A DNA stretch of 64,000 bases from NCBI GenBank assembly GCA_020832375.1, contig JAFIEW010000008.1:1-64000 (forward strand), in the 5' to 3' direction. Both the position numbers and the translations under genes were made by a program. Positions 8,812-17,905 of this stretch are shown here, piece by piece (position 1 is the stretch's first letter; each line of letters begins with the position of its first letter). This DNA comes from Cyclobacteriaceae bacterium. Lineage in GTDB: Bacteria > Bacteroidota > Bacteroidia > Cytophagales > Cyclobacteriaceae. The notes beneath the pieces were generated by a model, which worked only from the letters and a program-made list of their open reading frames with translations, was not told the origin of the DNA and did no database searches.

Positions 8812-10065
8812 TCACTTTTGACCAATCGGCTTCCTTTTATTGATTACAGCTTGAGCCGCGATACGGCCAGAATACATGGCAGCGTTTAGTGACCCATTAA
8901 GCAAATAATCTCCTGCAAGAAAAACATTTTCAGAAATTTGGGTGGCCGTACGTTGCATATTGAAATTAACATCATCCACATTAGGAAGTGCATTTTTCAC
9001 AACATAAGTCTTTAGATGCTTGAATGCTGACTTATTTACACCCAATATTTCCGCGCACTCTGAAGCGATTTCATCCTCAGCGCCAAAATGATCGCCTATT
9101 GCAGAAACAGAAAGTAATGCTCTCTTTCCATCACTATAGGCGGAAGAAACTTGATCTAAAAATACAATATTGTTAGAAAGGTATTTTTCCTCAGGAATCA
9201 AGCCAATCATCGGTTCATTAATCAAAGCCTCTGGGAGGGTGAAATAAAAATTACTAACTACGCGGAAGTTTCGTATTTGTCCTTTCAACTGATGCAATAG
9301 ATCATCAGGTCTAGTAGCAACGATAATACTATCAGCTGTGAGCTCCTCACCGTTTTCTAGGATAATTTTTTCCATATTAATGGCTTTCACTCTGGTATTG
9401 AAGCAAAATTGAGTCGAAGTGAGCTGAGATGCTAACTGCCTTGGTATTTCTTCTATACCTTTGGCAGGTAGTGTAGCATTACCTAGAGAAAACATTTTAA
9501 AGACAAACTTAAACATTCTATGAGAGGTATTGAGATCATTCTCTAAAAATATACCCCTGAAAAAAGGCTTAAAAAATTGATCTATCACTTGATGGCTGAA
9601 TCCATAATTCTTCAAATATTCTAGTGTACTTATAGACTTTTCAGAAGCGATCGCATCAAGACTAATCTTTTTTAACTCATTGGCCAACATCCACATTTTT
9701 AGTTTGTCGCCAAGCGAAGCTACCGAAGAAAATAAAAAGGGGAAGAACCGATTAAATTGTCTAGACGGATCGGCAAGTAACAGTTTTTTACCTTCGACAA
9801 AGACATAGGCTCCAGGATCCAATTTTTTTAAATTTAGATCCTGATAATTGAGATATTGCTGAGCCTCAGGATATTGATCGAGCATCACTTGAAAACCACG
9901 ATCTAAAAGAAAACCATCAACCTGATCAGTTTTTACTCTTCCTCCTACCCTATCTTCAGACTCAATAATCATCACCTCTTTTCCAGCTATTTCCAACTCG
10001 ATTGCAGCAACTAATCCTGCCACTCCCGCCCCTATTATAATCACCTTATCTTTGATTTCACTCAT
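8812..10065 (-). CDS. FAD-dependent oxidoreductase (amine oxidase / phytoene desaturase-like)
   Basis: A 417-residue flavoprotein. The N-terminal Rossmann motif IIIGAGVAGLVAAIELEIAG (~9-28) is followed by the acidic residue that binds the FAD ribose (IIESEDRVGGR, ~34-44), the arrangement of the flavin amine oxidase/phytoene desaturase superfamily. A second FAD-contact motif near the C-terminus (NVFLAGDYLLNGSLNAAMYSGRIAA) completes the FAD site. Substrate unknown; relatives act on carotenoids, protoporphyrinogen or amines. It stands alone, divergent from the symporter genes; the intergenic region has a strong palindrome. Confidence 0.88.
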   Translation of the reverse strand: MSEIKDKVIIIGAGVAGLVAAIELEIAGKEVMIIESEDRVGGRVKTDQVDGFLLDRGFQVMLDQYPEAQQYLNYQDLNLKKLDPGAYVFVEGKKLLLADPSRQFNRFFPFLFSSVASLGDKLKMWMLANELKKISLDAIASEKSISTLEYLKNYGFSHQVIDQFFKPFFRGIFLENDLNTSHRMFKFVFKMFSLGNATLPAKGIEEIPRQLASQLTSTQFCFNTRVKAINMEKIILENGEELTADSIIVATRPDDLLHQLKGQIRNFRVVSNFYFTLPEALINEPMIGLIPEEKYLSNNIVFLDQVSSAYSDGKRALLSVSAIGDHFGAEDEIASECAEILGVNKSAFKHLKTYVVKNALPNVDDVNFNMQRTATQISENVFLAGDYLLNGSLNAAMYSGRIAAQAVINKRKPIGQK

Positions 10066-10484
10066 GTTTTATGCCTTTTATAAAATACCTTTGGTTTAAA
10101 TACGCTCAAATGATGTTATTTGACAAATAAAATATACCAGAAGATGGCTATTTTGTTGTCTTTGTTATAAGTTTAAATCGAATCAGTTTACAAAACTTTT
10201 TGTAAACTCTTGTAGGATACTCAATACATGATGAGACCACAAGACTTAATATTCATGGCCCATTGAAAAATGTCAAACATAGTATTCATCAAAACCTAAA
10301 GTAAAGGATATTGCGATTAGAAGCAAAACATCATCGTATACTAAGATGATAGTCTTAGAATGCAAAGAAAAAGATTTATTGCTATAAAATAGTTACAAGA
10401 GCTTAGGGCTTCCAGAAAAAACATCGCCCTGTAGTAGAGTGTGAGCAATTAAAAAGTTGAAATAACCTTGGTAATAACATCCAA
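10066..10484. other. Divergent intergenic region with palindrome
   Basis: 419 bases between the FAD oxidoreductase and the symporter-linked peptide gene. Besides the palindrome at 10188-10209, no gene or repeat was recognised. Confidence 0.55.
10188..10209. promoter_or_regulatory. Perfect palindrome, candidate operator
   Basis: Ten-base perfect inverted arms GTTTACAAAA (10188-10197) and TTTTGTAAAC (10200-10209) separated by CT. It lies 123 bases from the FAD oxidoreductase start and 276 bases from the symporter peptide, in a divergent promoter region. The symmetry and short spacer suit a dimeric repressor; an RNA hairpin with a 2-base loop is unlikely. Confidence 0.45.
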
Positions 10485-10637
10485 ATGGAAAATAAAAACA
10501 GCCATACAAACAAAGAATCGCAAAGTAGTGCGCCACCATTATTTAAAAAGTGGAATCATTGGTATATGCTTGTAGTAGGAAATCTGATTTTTTGGATCAT
10601 TGCTCTTTACCTCTTTTCCTACTTATATGGTGGCTAA
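10485..10637 (+). CDS. 50-residue single-span membrane peptide, putative symporter small subunit
   Basis: Short gene that is easily missed. It begins MENKNSHTNKESQ, continues with a polar proline-containing linker and the aromatic motif FKKWNHWYM, and has one membrane helix (~29-47, LVVGNLIFWIIALYLFSYL) ending in a YGG tail. It stops 36 bases before the sodium:solute symporter gene on the same strand. Several SSS-family transporters have small membrane partners encoded directly upstream (for example the DUF485 and DUF4212 families); this one is shorter and has a single helix. A role as an accessory subunit is an inference from position, size and topology. Confidence 0.65.
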   Translation: MENKNSHTNKESQSSAPPLFKKWNHWYMLVVGNLIFWIIALYLFSYLYGG

Positions 10638-10673
10638 ACATAAAACTCAACAATAACTCTGAATGACTACAAT

Positions 10674-12362
10674 ATGAATTCAATCGACTGGATTGTATTA
10701 CTTGGTACGCTCTTTTTTATTGTGGCTTATGGCGTATACAAAAATCGCCAACAGCAAGACCTTAATAGTTACTTAAAAGGAGGTAACACTGCTCATTGGT
10801 GGACAATCGGCTTGTCAGTAATGGCCACCCAAGCAAGTGCCATCACCTTTTTGTCTACACCGGGTCAAGCCTATGAAGATGGTATGCGATTCATACAATT
10901 TTACTTTGGGCTTCCTCTTGCTATCATCATACTTTCTATTACCTTCATTCCTATATATTACAAACTAAAGGTGTATACGGCCTATGAATTTTTAGAGAAT
11001 AGATTCGATTTAAAAACAAGGCTTCTAGCTGCTTTTTTGTTTCTCGTTCAACGCGGTCTTGCAGCTGGCATCACCATTTACGCTCCAGCAATCATACTTT
11101 CGAATGTTTTAGGCTGGCCTTTATTTTACACTAACCTACTGATCGGTACATTGGTTATTATCTATACCGTAAGCGGAGGGACAAAAGCTGTATCTCAGAC
11201 GCAAAAGCAGCAAATGGCGGTAATTTTAGTTGGAATGGTGGTAGCCTTTGGCTTTTTAATCCACTATTTACCACCACAAGTAGGTTTCTCTGAAGCAATG
11301 AACATAGCTGATCATATGGGTAGACTAAACCCCATTACATTTGATTTTGATCCCAATGATCGCTATAATATTTGGTTAGGCCTTCTTGGAGGCTTCTTCT
11401 TAGCAATGTCTTATTTTGGCACTGATCAAAGTCAGGTGCAGCGTTATCTTTCAGGCAGCTCCATAACCCAAAGCAGGATGGGTTTAATATTCAATGCTAT
11501 ACTAAAGATACCGATGCAGTTTTTTATTTTGTTGGTTGGGGTATTAGTATTTGTATTTTACCAGTTTGAACAGCCACCAGCTTTTTTTAATCGACCAGCA
11601 ATGGAAGAACTAAGAAGTATGGAGGACTATAGAGAAGAGTTAAGCCAGCTAGAGGGGAAACAAGGCCTCATTTTCAGAGAAAAAAGCGAGATTTTAAACC
11701 AATGGGGGCAATTTAATGCTGAAGAGAAATCTAGCTATGGTGAGCAACTCAGGGCCTATGATCAAGAGATGAAAGGTATAAGAGTGGAAATCGGGCAGCT
11801 TTACAAGCAAGCTAAACCAAAGGCTGAGCCTAAAGATACTGACTACATCTTCATTAGTTTTATTTTAGATTACTTACCCTATGGACTAACAGGTTTGCTC
11901 TTGGCTGTTATTTTTTCAGCTGCCATGTCCTCAACTGCATCAGAACTAAATGCACTCGCCTCTACAAGCATAGTAGACTTCTACAAAAGGGTGTTTAAAA
12001 AAGATGATGAGAGTATCAATTACGTATTTGTTTCTAGAATGGCAACCTTATTTTGGGGGCTGTTAGCGATTGCTTTTGCAAGCTTCGCATCGATGGTTGA
12101 TAACTTAATTCAAGCAGTCAACATCTTAGGCTCACTTTTTTATGGTACTATACTGGGTATTTTCTTGGTAGCTTTTTACCTTAAAAAAATAAGAGGTAAT
12201 TCAGTATTTGTTTCAGCGATTATTTCTGAATCCATTGTCTTATTCCTCTTTTTTTATACAGAAATAGGTTACCTATGGTTCAATGTGATCGGGTGTTTAT
12301 TAGTGATCTTTTTATCAGCAATTTTTGAAATGCTATCAGCCAAAAAACAAGAGAACCGATAA
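10674..12362 (+). CDS. Sodium:solute symporter (SSS family)
   Basis: A 562-residue polytopic transporter with 13-14 predicted membrane helices. The N-terminal block (NSYLKGGNTAHWWTIGLSV...ATQASAITFLSTPGQAYEDG) is characteristic of SSS proteins, including the SAITFLSTPG part of the substrate/sodium-binding region; a later FGTDQSQVQRYLSG motif is also typical. A charged, helical cytosolic insertion at ~310-385 is longer than in classic members. Substrate unknown (sugars, sialic acid, amino acids or inositol are transported by relatives). It follows the 50-residue membrane peptide, and an inverted repeat lies 8 bases after its stop. Confidence 0.93.
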   Translation: MNSIDWIVLLGTLFFIVAYGVYKNRQQQDLNSYLKGGNTAHWWTIGLSVMATQASAITFLSTPGQAYEDGMRFIQFYFGLPLAIIILSITFIPIYYKLKVYTAYEFLENRFDLKTRLLAAFLFLVQRGLAAGITIYAPAIILSNVLGWPLFYTNLLIGTLVIIYTVSGGTKAVSQTQKQQMAVILVGMVVAFGFLIHYLPPQVGFSEAMNIADHMGRLNPITFDFDPNDRYNIWLGLLGGFFLAMSYFGTDQSQVQRYLSGSSITQSRMGLIFNAILKIPMQFFILLVGVLVFVFYQFEQPPAFFNRPAMEELRSMEDYREELSQLEGKQGLIFREKSEILNQWGQFNAEEKSSYGEQLRAYDQEMKGIRVEIGQLYKQAKPKAEPKDTDYIFISFILDYLPYGLTGLLLAVIFSAAMSSTASELNALASTSIVDFYKRVFKKDDESINYVFVSRMATLFWGLLAIAFASFASMVDNLIQAVNILGSLFYGTILGIFLVAFYLKKIRGNSVFVSAIISESIVLFLFFYTEIGYLWFNVIGCLLVIFLSAIFEMLSAKKQENR

Positions 12363-12370
12363 AGATTAAC

Positions 12371-12402
12371 AGTTCGGATGGGGTGATCACCTCATCCGAA
12401 CT
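12371..12402. terminator. Hairpin after the symporter gene
   Basis: Sixteen-base arms starting AGTTCGGATG and ending CATCCGAACT, with one G-T wobble and no real loop. No T-tract follows on the plus strand. It sits between the symporter and the convergent sensor kinase and probably marks the 3' end of one or both transcripts. Confidence 0.6.
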
Positions 12403-12511
12403 AAATTGAAGTGGTTTTACACTATAGTAAAGCCGATCAAAGTGTTCTTACCATATATTAAATAAAAACAGATACTTATCTATTTGAATGATTGCTGCGA
12501 AAGAAAACCTT

Positions 12512-15500
12512 CTACCCCCACTTGACCGGAATAGTACAAATGAAATTTGCTCCACCTGCTGCTTTTGAAATACTAACTTCAATGCTTCCTCCTAATAATT
12601 CGATTGCTGTATTCACGATATATAAGCCTGAACCATTTCCCCTCGAGCGCTCATCTCCCCTAAAATTTTGATCAAAAATTCTATCTAAAATCGATGTTTC
12701 AATACCCAATCCATTATCATGCACAGAAAAAATCAGGTAACCATTATCCATTTTTTTTGCATGAATGATCACAATAGGTTGATGATCATCACCAAGCTTT
12801 GAAAAGACTAGAGCATTTTCTATAAGATTTCCGCAGATAGAATCCATCAACTTATAGTCTGTAATGATTGGCTCATCTATTTCACAGTCAATGTCAATAA
12901 TGACATCTTTGATCATGACAGTTTTTTCAAGGTTAAGAAGTATTTTATCAATAAGGTCACGCAAAAAAAACTTTTTGCTTCTGATTACATGAGCCTCCAA
13001 ATTTTTCAGAAATACCTGCTTTTGAAGTATTTTTTCGATATTGTTCAACTCAGCTTCAGCCATTTTAAGTAATTTGGCCCTACCTTCATAACTTTCAGGA
13101 TATTTCCCTAAAGTGATGAGGCCTTTTATTCTTGCGAGAGGCCCATTGAGATCATGTGCCGTCCGATAAATAATGCTATCTAGTGCCTCATTGTATTTTA
13201 AAACTTTTTGGTAGGCTGATTTTAGAGCCTTGGTCCGCTTTTCTACAGTAGCTTCTAGCTTTTCATTGGCAATTTTTAACTGAGTATTTTTTTCTTCAAT
13301 GATACTATGCGCATCATTCAAAGCAATATTCTGATCTTCAATCTTACTTTTTTGAAGTAAGATTTCTTCATTTTGCATCTTCAACTCTTCGGTTCGTTCT
13401 TGGACTTCTTGTGCTAACTTCTGAGCCATACGCTGAGCATTACGGTCCTTTATAAAAAAGAGATAAAGAATTAACAAAACAATAGAGCTTATAACACTTA
13501 CGACCACATAAGTATTTTTCCAGAAGGGTACAGGAACGACTAAGGTCAATAGGTGTTGCTTATCATTCCAAGCTCCCCCTCTGTATGATGTTCGAACAAA
13601 AAATTGATAAACACCTGAAGGAAGATTATTATAAGTTGCAAAATTCCTATTATTGAGCTGCCAATCATCATCAAAACCTTCCAAATAATAAGAATAGGTA
13701 TACTTTCCACTTGCTAAAAGATCAGCTACGGCAAAGTCTATAAAAACTTGATTTTCGTTGACTTTGATTTGAAACTGTCTGTTTGCAATCAAATTACTAT
13801 CTAACTTAACCTCCTTGCCTGAAAACTTTAATCCTAAAAGATAAACATCAGGTGATCGGGGCTCGACATTAAACGCTCTTGGGTCTAAGACATTGAGCCC
13901 TTGAATTCCTCCAAAATATAAATAACCTTCACTATCTTTAAAGTAAGCTAGTTGATTAAACTCATTACTTTGAAGACCATCTCTATAATCAAAAGTTCGA
14001 AAAGAATATTTATATTGTTGCGAATCATAACTAATTAAACACAAACCATTATTTGTACTAAGCCAATAAACATCCTTTCCATGCGCTAAGGCAGCCAATA
14101 CAATATCATTTGGTAAACCAGCATCTGTATTAAATAAACGAAAGTAGGTCTCATCTCTTTTTTTTATCAAAAACCCATCTGAAGTACCCAGTAGTAAATT
14201 CCCTGCATCATCTTTATCAATGAAATAAACTTCGTTGATTGGTAACAGCTGACCTTTCTTATCTTTAATTTCAACTTTTTCAATATGATTGTTCAAAGAA
14301 GAAAACTTCAATAATCCATTCCTACCAGACGCTAAATAAAATGAATCGATGGAGTCTTGAAAGATTCTAAATAGATAATCAGAATCAATAGAGTTGCTCG
14401 GAATTCTTACTTTAGTAGCTATATTTTTTTTAGTATCAATCTTTCCTATGCCTTGCCCATAGGTACAAAAATAAATATCACCGTCGCCCAATATAATTAG
14501 ATCAGTAACTGGAGAGCTAATTAAACCTCCATCCTTGAAGGTATTAATACGACTAAGAATTGAAGTATTTATATCATAAACCAATATGCTTTTATCAACT
14601 GTGGCTAAGTAAAATTTTGTTCCAACCTCCACCATGTCAATAACCCCAGATAGGTCAAAAAACTCTGAAGAAAATTTAGGCGAATTGCCTGAAGCCTTTA
14701 ATATATTTAATCCCCCATCATAAGTACCCACCCATATATTACCGAAACTATCTTCGCCAATATAACCAATAACCTCACCCGCTAAGGTGCTTTTATCGAA
14801 AGTTTGAAATAGCGCTGATATAGGGTTTATTACATTCAAGCCTGCAGTATGAGTTCCAACCCAAAACAATCCCTCACGATCACGAAATATGCTTTTTAGT
14901 GCGTTACTACCTAAGCTTCTGGTATCATAAGGATTATTAACAATTCGTTCTTTGAGAGTAAGGTCTAAAATATTATATATCAATACTCCTTCTTTGCTAG
15001 TAGCAATCCATAACTCATCCTTATCACCTAATACCATTTGTTGAATTGAAGAAGAGCTTATTTTTTGTAAATCATCCTTATGGACATCAAAAATAAAACC
15101 TCCTGTATCAGTTGAAAAACCTATTCTAGATTCGTCTAATAAATCTATCCTAATGATTGATCCATTATCTTCAGAACTAAATAAATTACTGTGATTTGTT
15201 AACTCCCTTGAAGATAAATTATACTTATATAATTCAAAATTATGACCACCTATCCAAAGGTCATCGCCATTAACGATATTAATGCTCAATACATTCTTCA
15301 GAGGTAAGGCAGCGAGTTCTTTAGTTGTAAGGTCTTCAAGTTTATTATTCATTATCTGAACGCCACCGTCTTCAAGAGCTAGAAATAAAAGATTATCTTG
15401 GGTACAAAAATCATTAATCCTATTACTTTTAAGTTCAGGGTGTCTCTCTTTGGTTACAGGAGATACATGCAAACTGTAAATATCAATCAAATTAAAGCCA

Positions 15501-15853
15501 CCCCCAAGGGTAGTGACTATCAAATCGTTACTAAAACCTTTGCCAACCTTACTGATGCTATTATAACTAAGAGATGAGGTGTCGTTTCGATTATGGCGAA
15601 AAGTTTTTACATTCTCACCGTCGTATCGATTTAAACCATCTTGAGTGGCTATCCAGATAAACCCTCTATTATCTTGATAGATATCATTTGAGGTATTTTG
15701 AGTTAACCCATTAAGAACAGTAATCTTTTCAAATACGTAATGACTTCTTGACTCTGTGGCACTAGCTTCATGCCAAAGAAGCAATATTATCAGAAAAAGA
15801 CTCTGAATAAAAACTACGAGTTTAAGTACATAAGACTGTAAATACTGTCTCAT
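12512..15853 (-). CDS. Two-component propeller sensor histidine kinase
   Basis: A 1113-residue membrane sensor. A signal-anchor segment (~10-27) is followed by two-component-regulator propeller repeats (motifs such as IWIATQDGLNRYDG, FWVGTHTAGLNV and IWVGTYDGGLNI) over ~40-660, then a Y_Y_Y domain (~690-780, SYYLEGFDDDWQ), one transmembrane helix (~785-806), a long coiled coil (~815-890), and a kinase core with phospho-acceptor H900 in AHDLNGPLARIKG, N-box NLIENA and G-boxes DNGLGI and GSGLYI. It has no receiver and no DNA-binding domain, so it is not a classical hybrid (HTCS) regulator and would need a separate response regulator, none of which is adjacent. Confidence 0.93.
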   Translation of the reverse strand: MRQYLQSYVLKLVVFIQSLFLIILLLWHEASATESRSHYVFEKITVLNGLTQNTSNDIYQDNRGFIWIATQDGLNRYDGENVKTFRHNRNDTSSLSYNSISKVGKGFSNDLIVTTLGGGFNLIDIYSLHVSPVTKERHPELKSNRINDFCTQDNLLFLALEDGGVQIMNNKLEDLTTKELAALPLKNVLSINIVNGDDLWIGGHNFELYKYNLSSRELTNHSNLFSSEDNGSIIRIDLLDESRIGFSTDTGGFIFDVHKDDLQKISSSSIQQMVLGDKDELWIATSKEGVLIYNILDLTLKERIVNNPYDTRSLGSNALKSIFRDREGLFWVGTHTAGLNVINPISALFQTFDKSTLAGEVIGYIGEDSFGNIWVGTYDGGLNILKASGNSPKFSSEFFDLSGVIDMVEVGTKFYLATVDKSILVYDINTSILSRINTFKDGGLISSPVTDLIILGDGDIYFCTYGQGIGKIDTKKNIATKVRIPSNSIDSDYLFRIFQDSIDSFYLASGRNGLLKFSSLNNHIEKVEIKDKKGQLLPINEVYFIDKDDAGNLLLGTSDGFLIKKRDETYFRLFNTDAGLPNDIVLAALAHGKDVYWLSTNNGLCLISYDSQQYKYSFRTFDYRDGLQSNEFNQLAYFKDSEGYLYFGGIQGLNVLDPRAFNVEPRSPDVYLLGLKFSGKEVKLDSNLIANRQFQIKVNENQVFIDFAVADLLASGKYTYSYYLEGFDDDWQLNNRNFATYNNLPSGVYQFFVRTSYRGGAWNDKQHLLTLVVPVPFWKNTYVVVSVISSIVLLILYLFFIKDRNAQRMAQKLAQEVQERTEELKMQNEEILLQKSKIEDQNIALNDAHSIIEEKNTQLKIANEKLEATVEKRTKALKSAYQKVLKYNEALDSIIYRTAHDLNGPLARIKGLITLGKYPESYEGRAKLLKMAEAELNNIEKILQKQVFLKNLEAHVIRSKKFFLRDLIDKILLNLEKTVMIKDVIIDIDCEIDEPIITDYKLMDSICGNLIENALVFSKLGDDHQPIVIIHAKKMDNGYLIFSVHDNGLGIETSILDRIFDQNFRGDERSRGNGSGLYIVNTAIELLGGSIEVSISKAAGGANFICTIPVKWG

Positions 15854-16125
15854 TAAATTTTTAGGCTTAGTATCAAGAATACCGTTTTTAGGAGCTGGTA
15901 ATTGATAAAAACAGCACTATAATTTTCATTTTGTGCAGGCTTTATATCAGCTAAATTTAGTGAAAAATAAGCTGAAACATATTGAAAAATTGAAGTATTT
16001 GTTCTTTTTAATAGATGACTTACTTATGCTAGCGTCATTTAAGCAAAAGGGGGATGCGAGAGAGTGCCTAACAGAATTGATATAATCATATTTTTTATTG
16101 GAAAAATTTGGTTTAAACAGGTCTT

Positions 16126-16560
16126 ATGTACTATATTTGGATAAATTTAAACTTTACCAGTATGTACGCCACTAAATATATAAATACTACTAAAGGCCAG
16201 TTAGTCTGGCAACCCAAACAAGGTTATGCAAGCATAAAATGTACTAACCTCTCCTTAGACCTAATCAATAATCTTATTATCATTGCCAATGATTTTAAAA
16301 GAAAAAATGGTAGATATTTAACTATTGACCTTACCAACATACCAAATTTGGAACAAATAAAAAGCTCTGAATTGCTGAGCTTCGTATTACCAAGTCTTTC
16401 AATTTCTGGCTTGAAATACTGCGCAATTATACATTATAACTCCACCGGCCTGAAAGCTCTTATCGATGAGTTTTTACCTAAAGAATTATCTACACTTTTA
16501 TTAGAAGTAGAAACATTTGATAATGTAGATAATGCGAGAGTATGGATCGAAAGTTTATAA
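16126..16560 (+). CDS. Small hypothetical protein with a STAS/SpoIIAA-like pattern
   Basis: 144 residues; an alternative start at 16162 gives 132 residues and removes an odd leader. Mixed alpha/beta, with no signal peptide or membrane span. The strand-helix layout (YLTIDLTNI..., then ...ISGLKYCAIIHYNSTGLKALIDEF, then ...LEVETFDNVDNARVWIESL) resembles the SpoIIAA-like/STAS proteins seen widely in the Bacteroidota, where the last segment reads FDNVDNARxWI. That is a resemblance from memory, not a search. It stands alone between two minus-strand groups. Confidence 0.65.
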   Translation: MYYIWINLNFTSMYATKYINTTKGQLVWQPKQGYASIKCTNLSLDLINNLIIIANDFKRKNGRYLTIDLTNIPNLEQIKSSELLSFVLPSLSISGLKYCAIIHYNSTGLKALIDEFLPKELSTLLLEVETFDNVDNARVWIESL

Positions 16561-17012
16561 AATATAACTGTAATACTTTATAAATACGGAGCTTCGAAAA
16601 ATATAGGACTTCATCATCCTGTATTTAAGCTCTTTAAAAAATACCAAGATCATGTCATTTATACAACATACATCAATTAATGCCACAAAATAATAGGCTT
16701 GTATTCATGTTGTAACAAATTTTAAAGAGTTATACTGGCCACTGAATTAAAAAATGAGTTCGATCTGCTGCATAAAAAGGACTAAACCTCAACTAGTCCT
16801 TTCTACATTCAAGTATTACTCTGATAAGGTTTAATAACCAAGAAAATATCGAAGCTCACTAGAATTGTTACTCTCAAAACCTTTAAAGTCTCACCAACTT
16901 TTTATCCCTTTATTTACTATTTGAATTATCAGCAAATTGAAGCATGAGCTTCAGCTCGTTCAATCATTTTTTATGGACAATTGAAACCAAAACATAAAAT
17001 AAGCAACTACAT
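16561..17012. other. Intergenic region between convergent genes
   Basis: 452 AT-rich bases with no gene. It contains one clear hairpin (16776-16802, listed separately); the remainder shows nothing recognisable. Confidence 0.55.
16776..16802. terminator. Intrinsic terminator-like hairpin
   Basis: Nine-base arms AAAGGACTA (16776-16784) and TAGTCCTTT (16794-16802), preceded by an A-run on the plus strand. It lies between convergent genes and can end transcripts from either side. Confidence 0.6.
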
Positions 17013-17828
17013 TCAATATGTTCTTAACTGACTCCATAAATCTATATTAAAATAAACCATCACTGCATTGGTAACATCTACAATCTGACTACTTCTTGGG
17101 GAGTACTGTCGGATGTAACCTATTTCTGAACGAGCCCAATCCCAATACCTAATGCCGAAACCTACAAAATTACGGTTTTGCACCAAATAATTCTGATTTC
17201 GAAATGTGTTGAACTCTGCATGAGCTTCTGCATAAGCTACTGCATAGATCACATTATTAGCGTAATAACTATCTTTAGTAAGTGGCTTTCTCACGCGGAT
17301 ACGATAGCGAAAACGCAGAGAATTGTATGGTCCTACATTAGAACCATCTAAGTCTCTTCTTCTGTACTCCAAACGGTATCGGTGGGTAAAAATAGAATTC
17401 CCTACCAATTGATCAGTATAAAACTCCACAGTAGATCTCATTTCGCGCTCTACAGGTCTACCCTCATCCCCATCAATCACATACCTAGGCTGAGTAGTGA
17501 AAAAACCAATCGGACTTACTGCTAAGCCGGCAGTCTTTCTGATCTGATAGCCTACCCAAGGACGTATAGAAAGCCGCTGTGGCTCTTGTAAAATGGCAGT
17601 ATTATTTTCTAAAGGCGATTGGCGCCTCATATAAACATCGGCTGACCAAGTCCATCTACCACGATCTCGAAAAAAATCTTTTACAGTAAATTTCGCATAA
17701 GTACCCCAATGTTCTCTGGTTTCTGCACCAAAAGGAGTTCCATGCTCTGGTAACTCTTGAGCGCAGACTCCATAGCATAGACTAAATAATAAAAATGCTG
17801 TAATATATCTTGCCAAAATAAAATTCAC
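17013..17828 (-). CDS. DUF2490 outer-membrane protein, paralogue 2
   Basis: A 271-residue exported protein with a signal peptide (MNFILARYITAFLLFSLCYGVCAQ, cleavage after residue ~23). The body matches the DUF2490 pattern: W-rich N-terminal strand (RGRWTWSADVYMRRQ), RLSIRPWVGYQ, SPIGFF, FTHRYRLEYRRRD and RFRYRIRVRKPL, with the late RNFVGFGIRYWDWARSEIGY signature. This is a predicted 10-12 strand beta barrel in the outer membrane; its function is unknown. It is clearly a paralogue of the next gene upstream (same motifs in the same order) and the last of a three-gene minus-strand group. Confidence 0.88.
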   Translation of the reverse strand: MNFILARYITAFLLFSLCYGVCAQELPEHGTPFGAETREHWGTYAKFTVKDFFRDRGRWTWSADVYMRRQSPLENNTAILQEPQRLSIRPWVGYQIRKTAGLAVSPIGFFTTQPRYVIDGDEGRPVEREMRSTVEFYTDQLVGNSIFTHRYRLEYRRRDLDGSNVGPYNSLRFRYRIRVRKPLTKDSYYANNVIYAVAYAEAHAEFNTFRNQNYLVQNRNFVGFGIRYWDWARSEIGYIRQYSPRSSQIVDVTNAVMVYFNIDLWSQLRTY

Positions 17829-17905
17829 TTTAATATTTTTAATGCCAAACTCCTCTTTTATAATGGCATTATTCTAATACACTTTCCTAATCCTTTTATA
17901 ATAAA

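Noticed and set aside
12512-15853. Hybrid two-component (HTCS) regulator of the glucan locus
   Set aside because: No receiver and no AraC HTH follow the kinase domain, and an unrelated operon lies between it and the locus.
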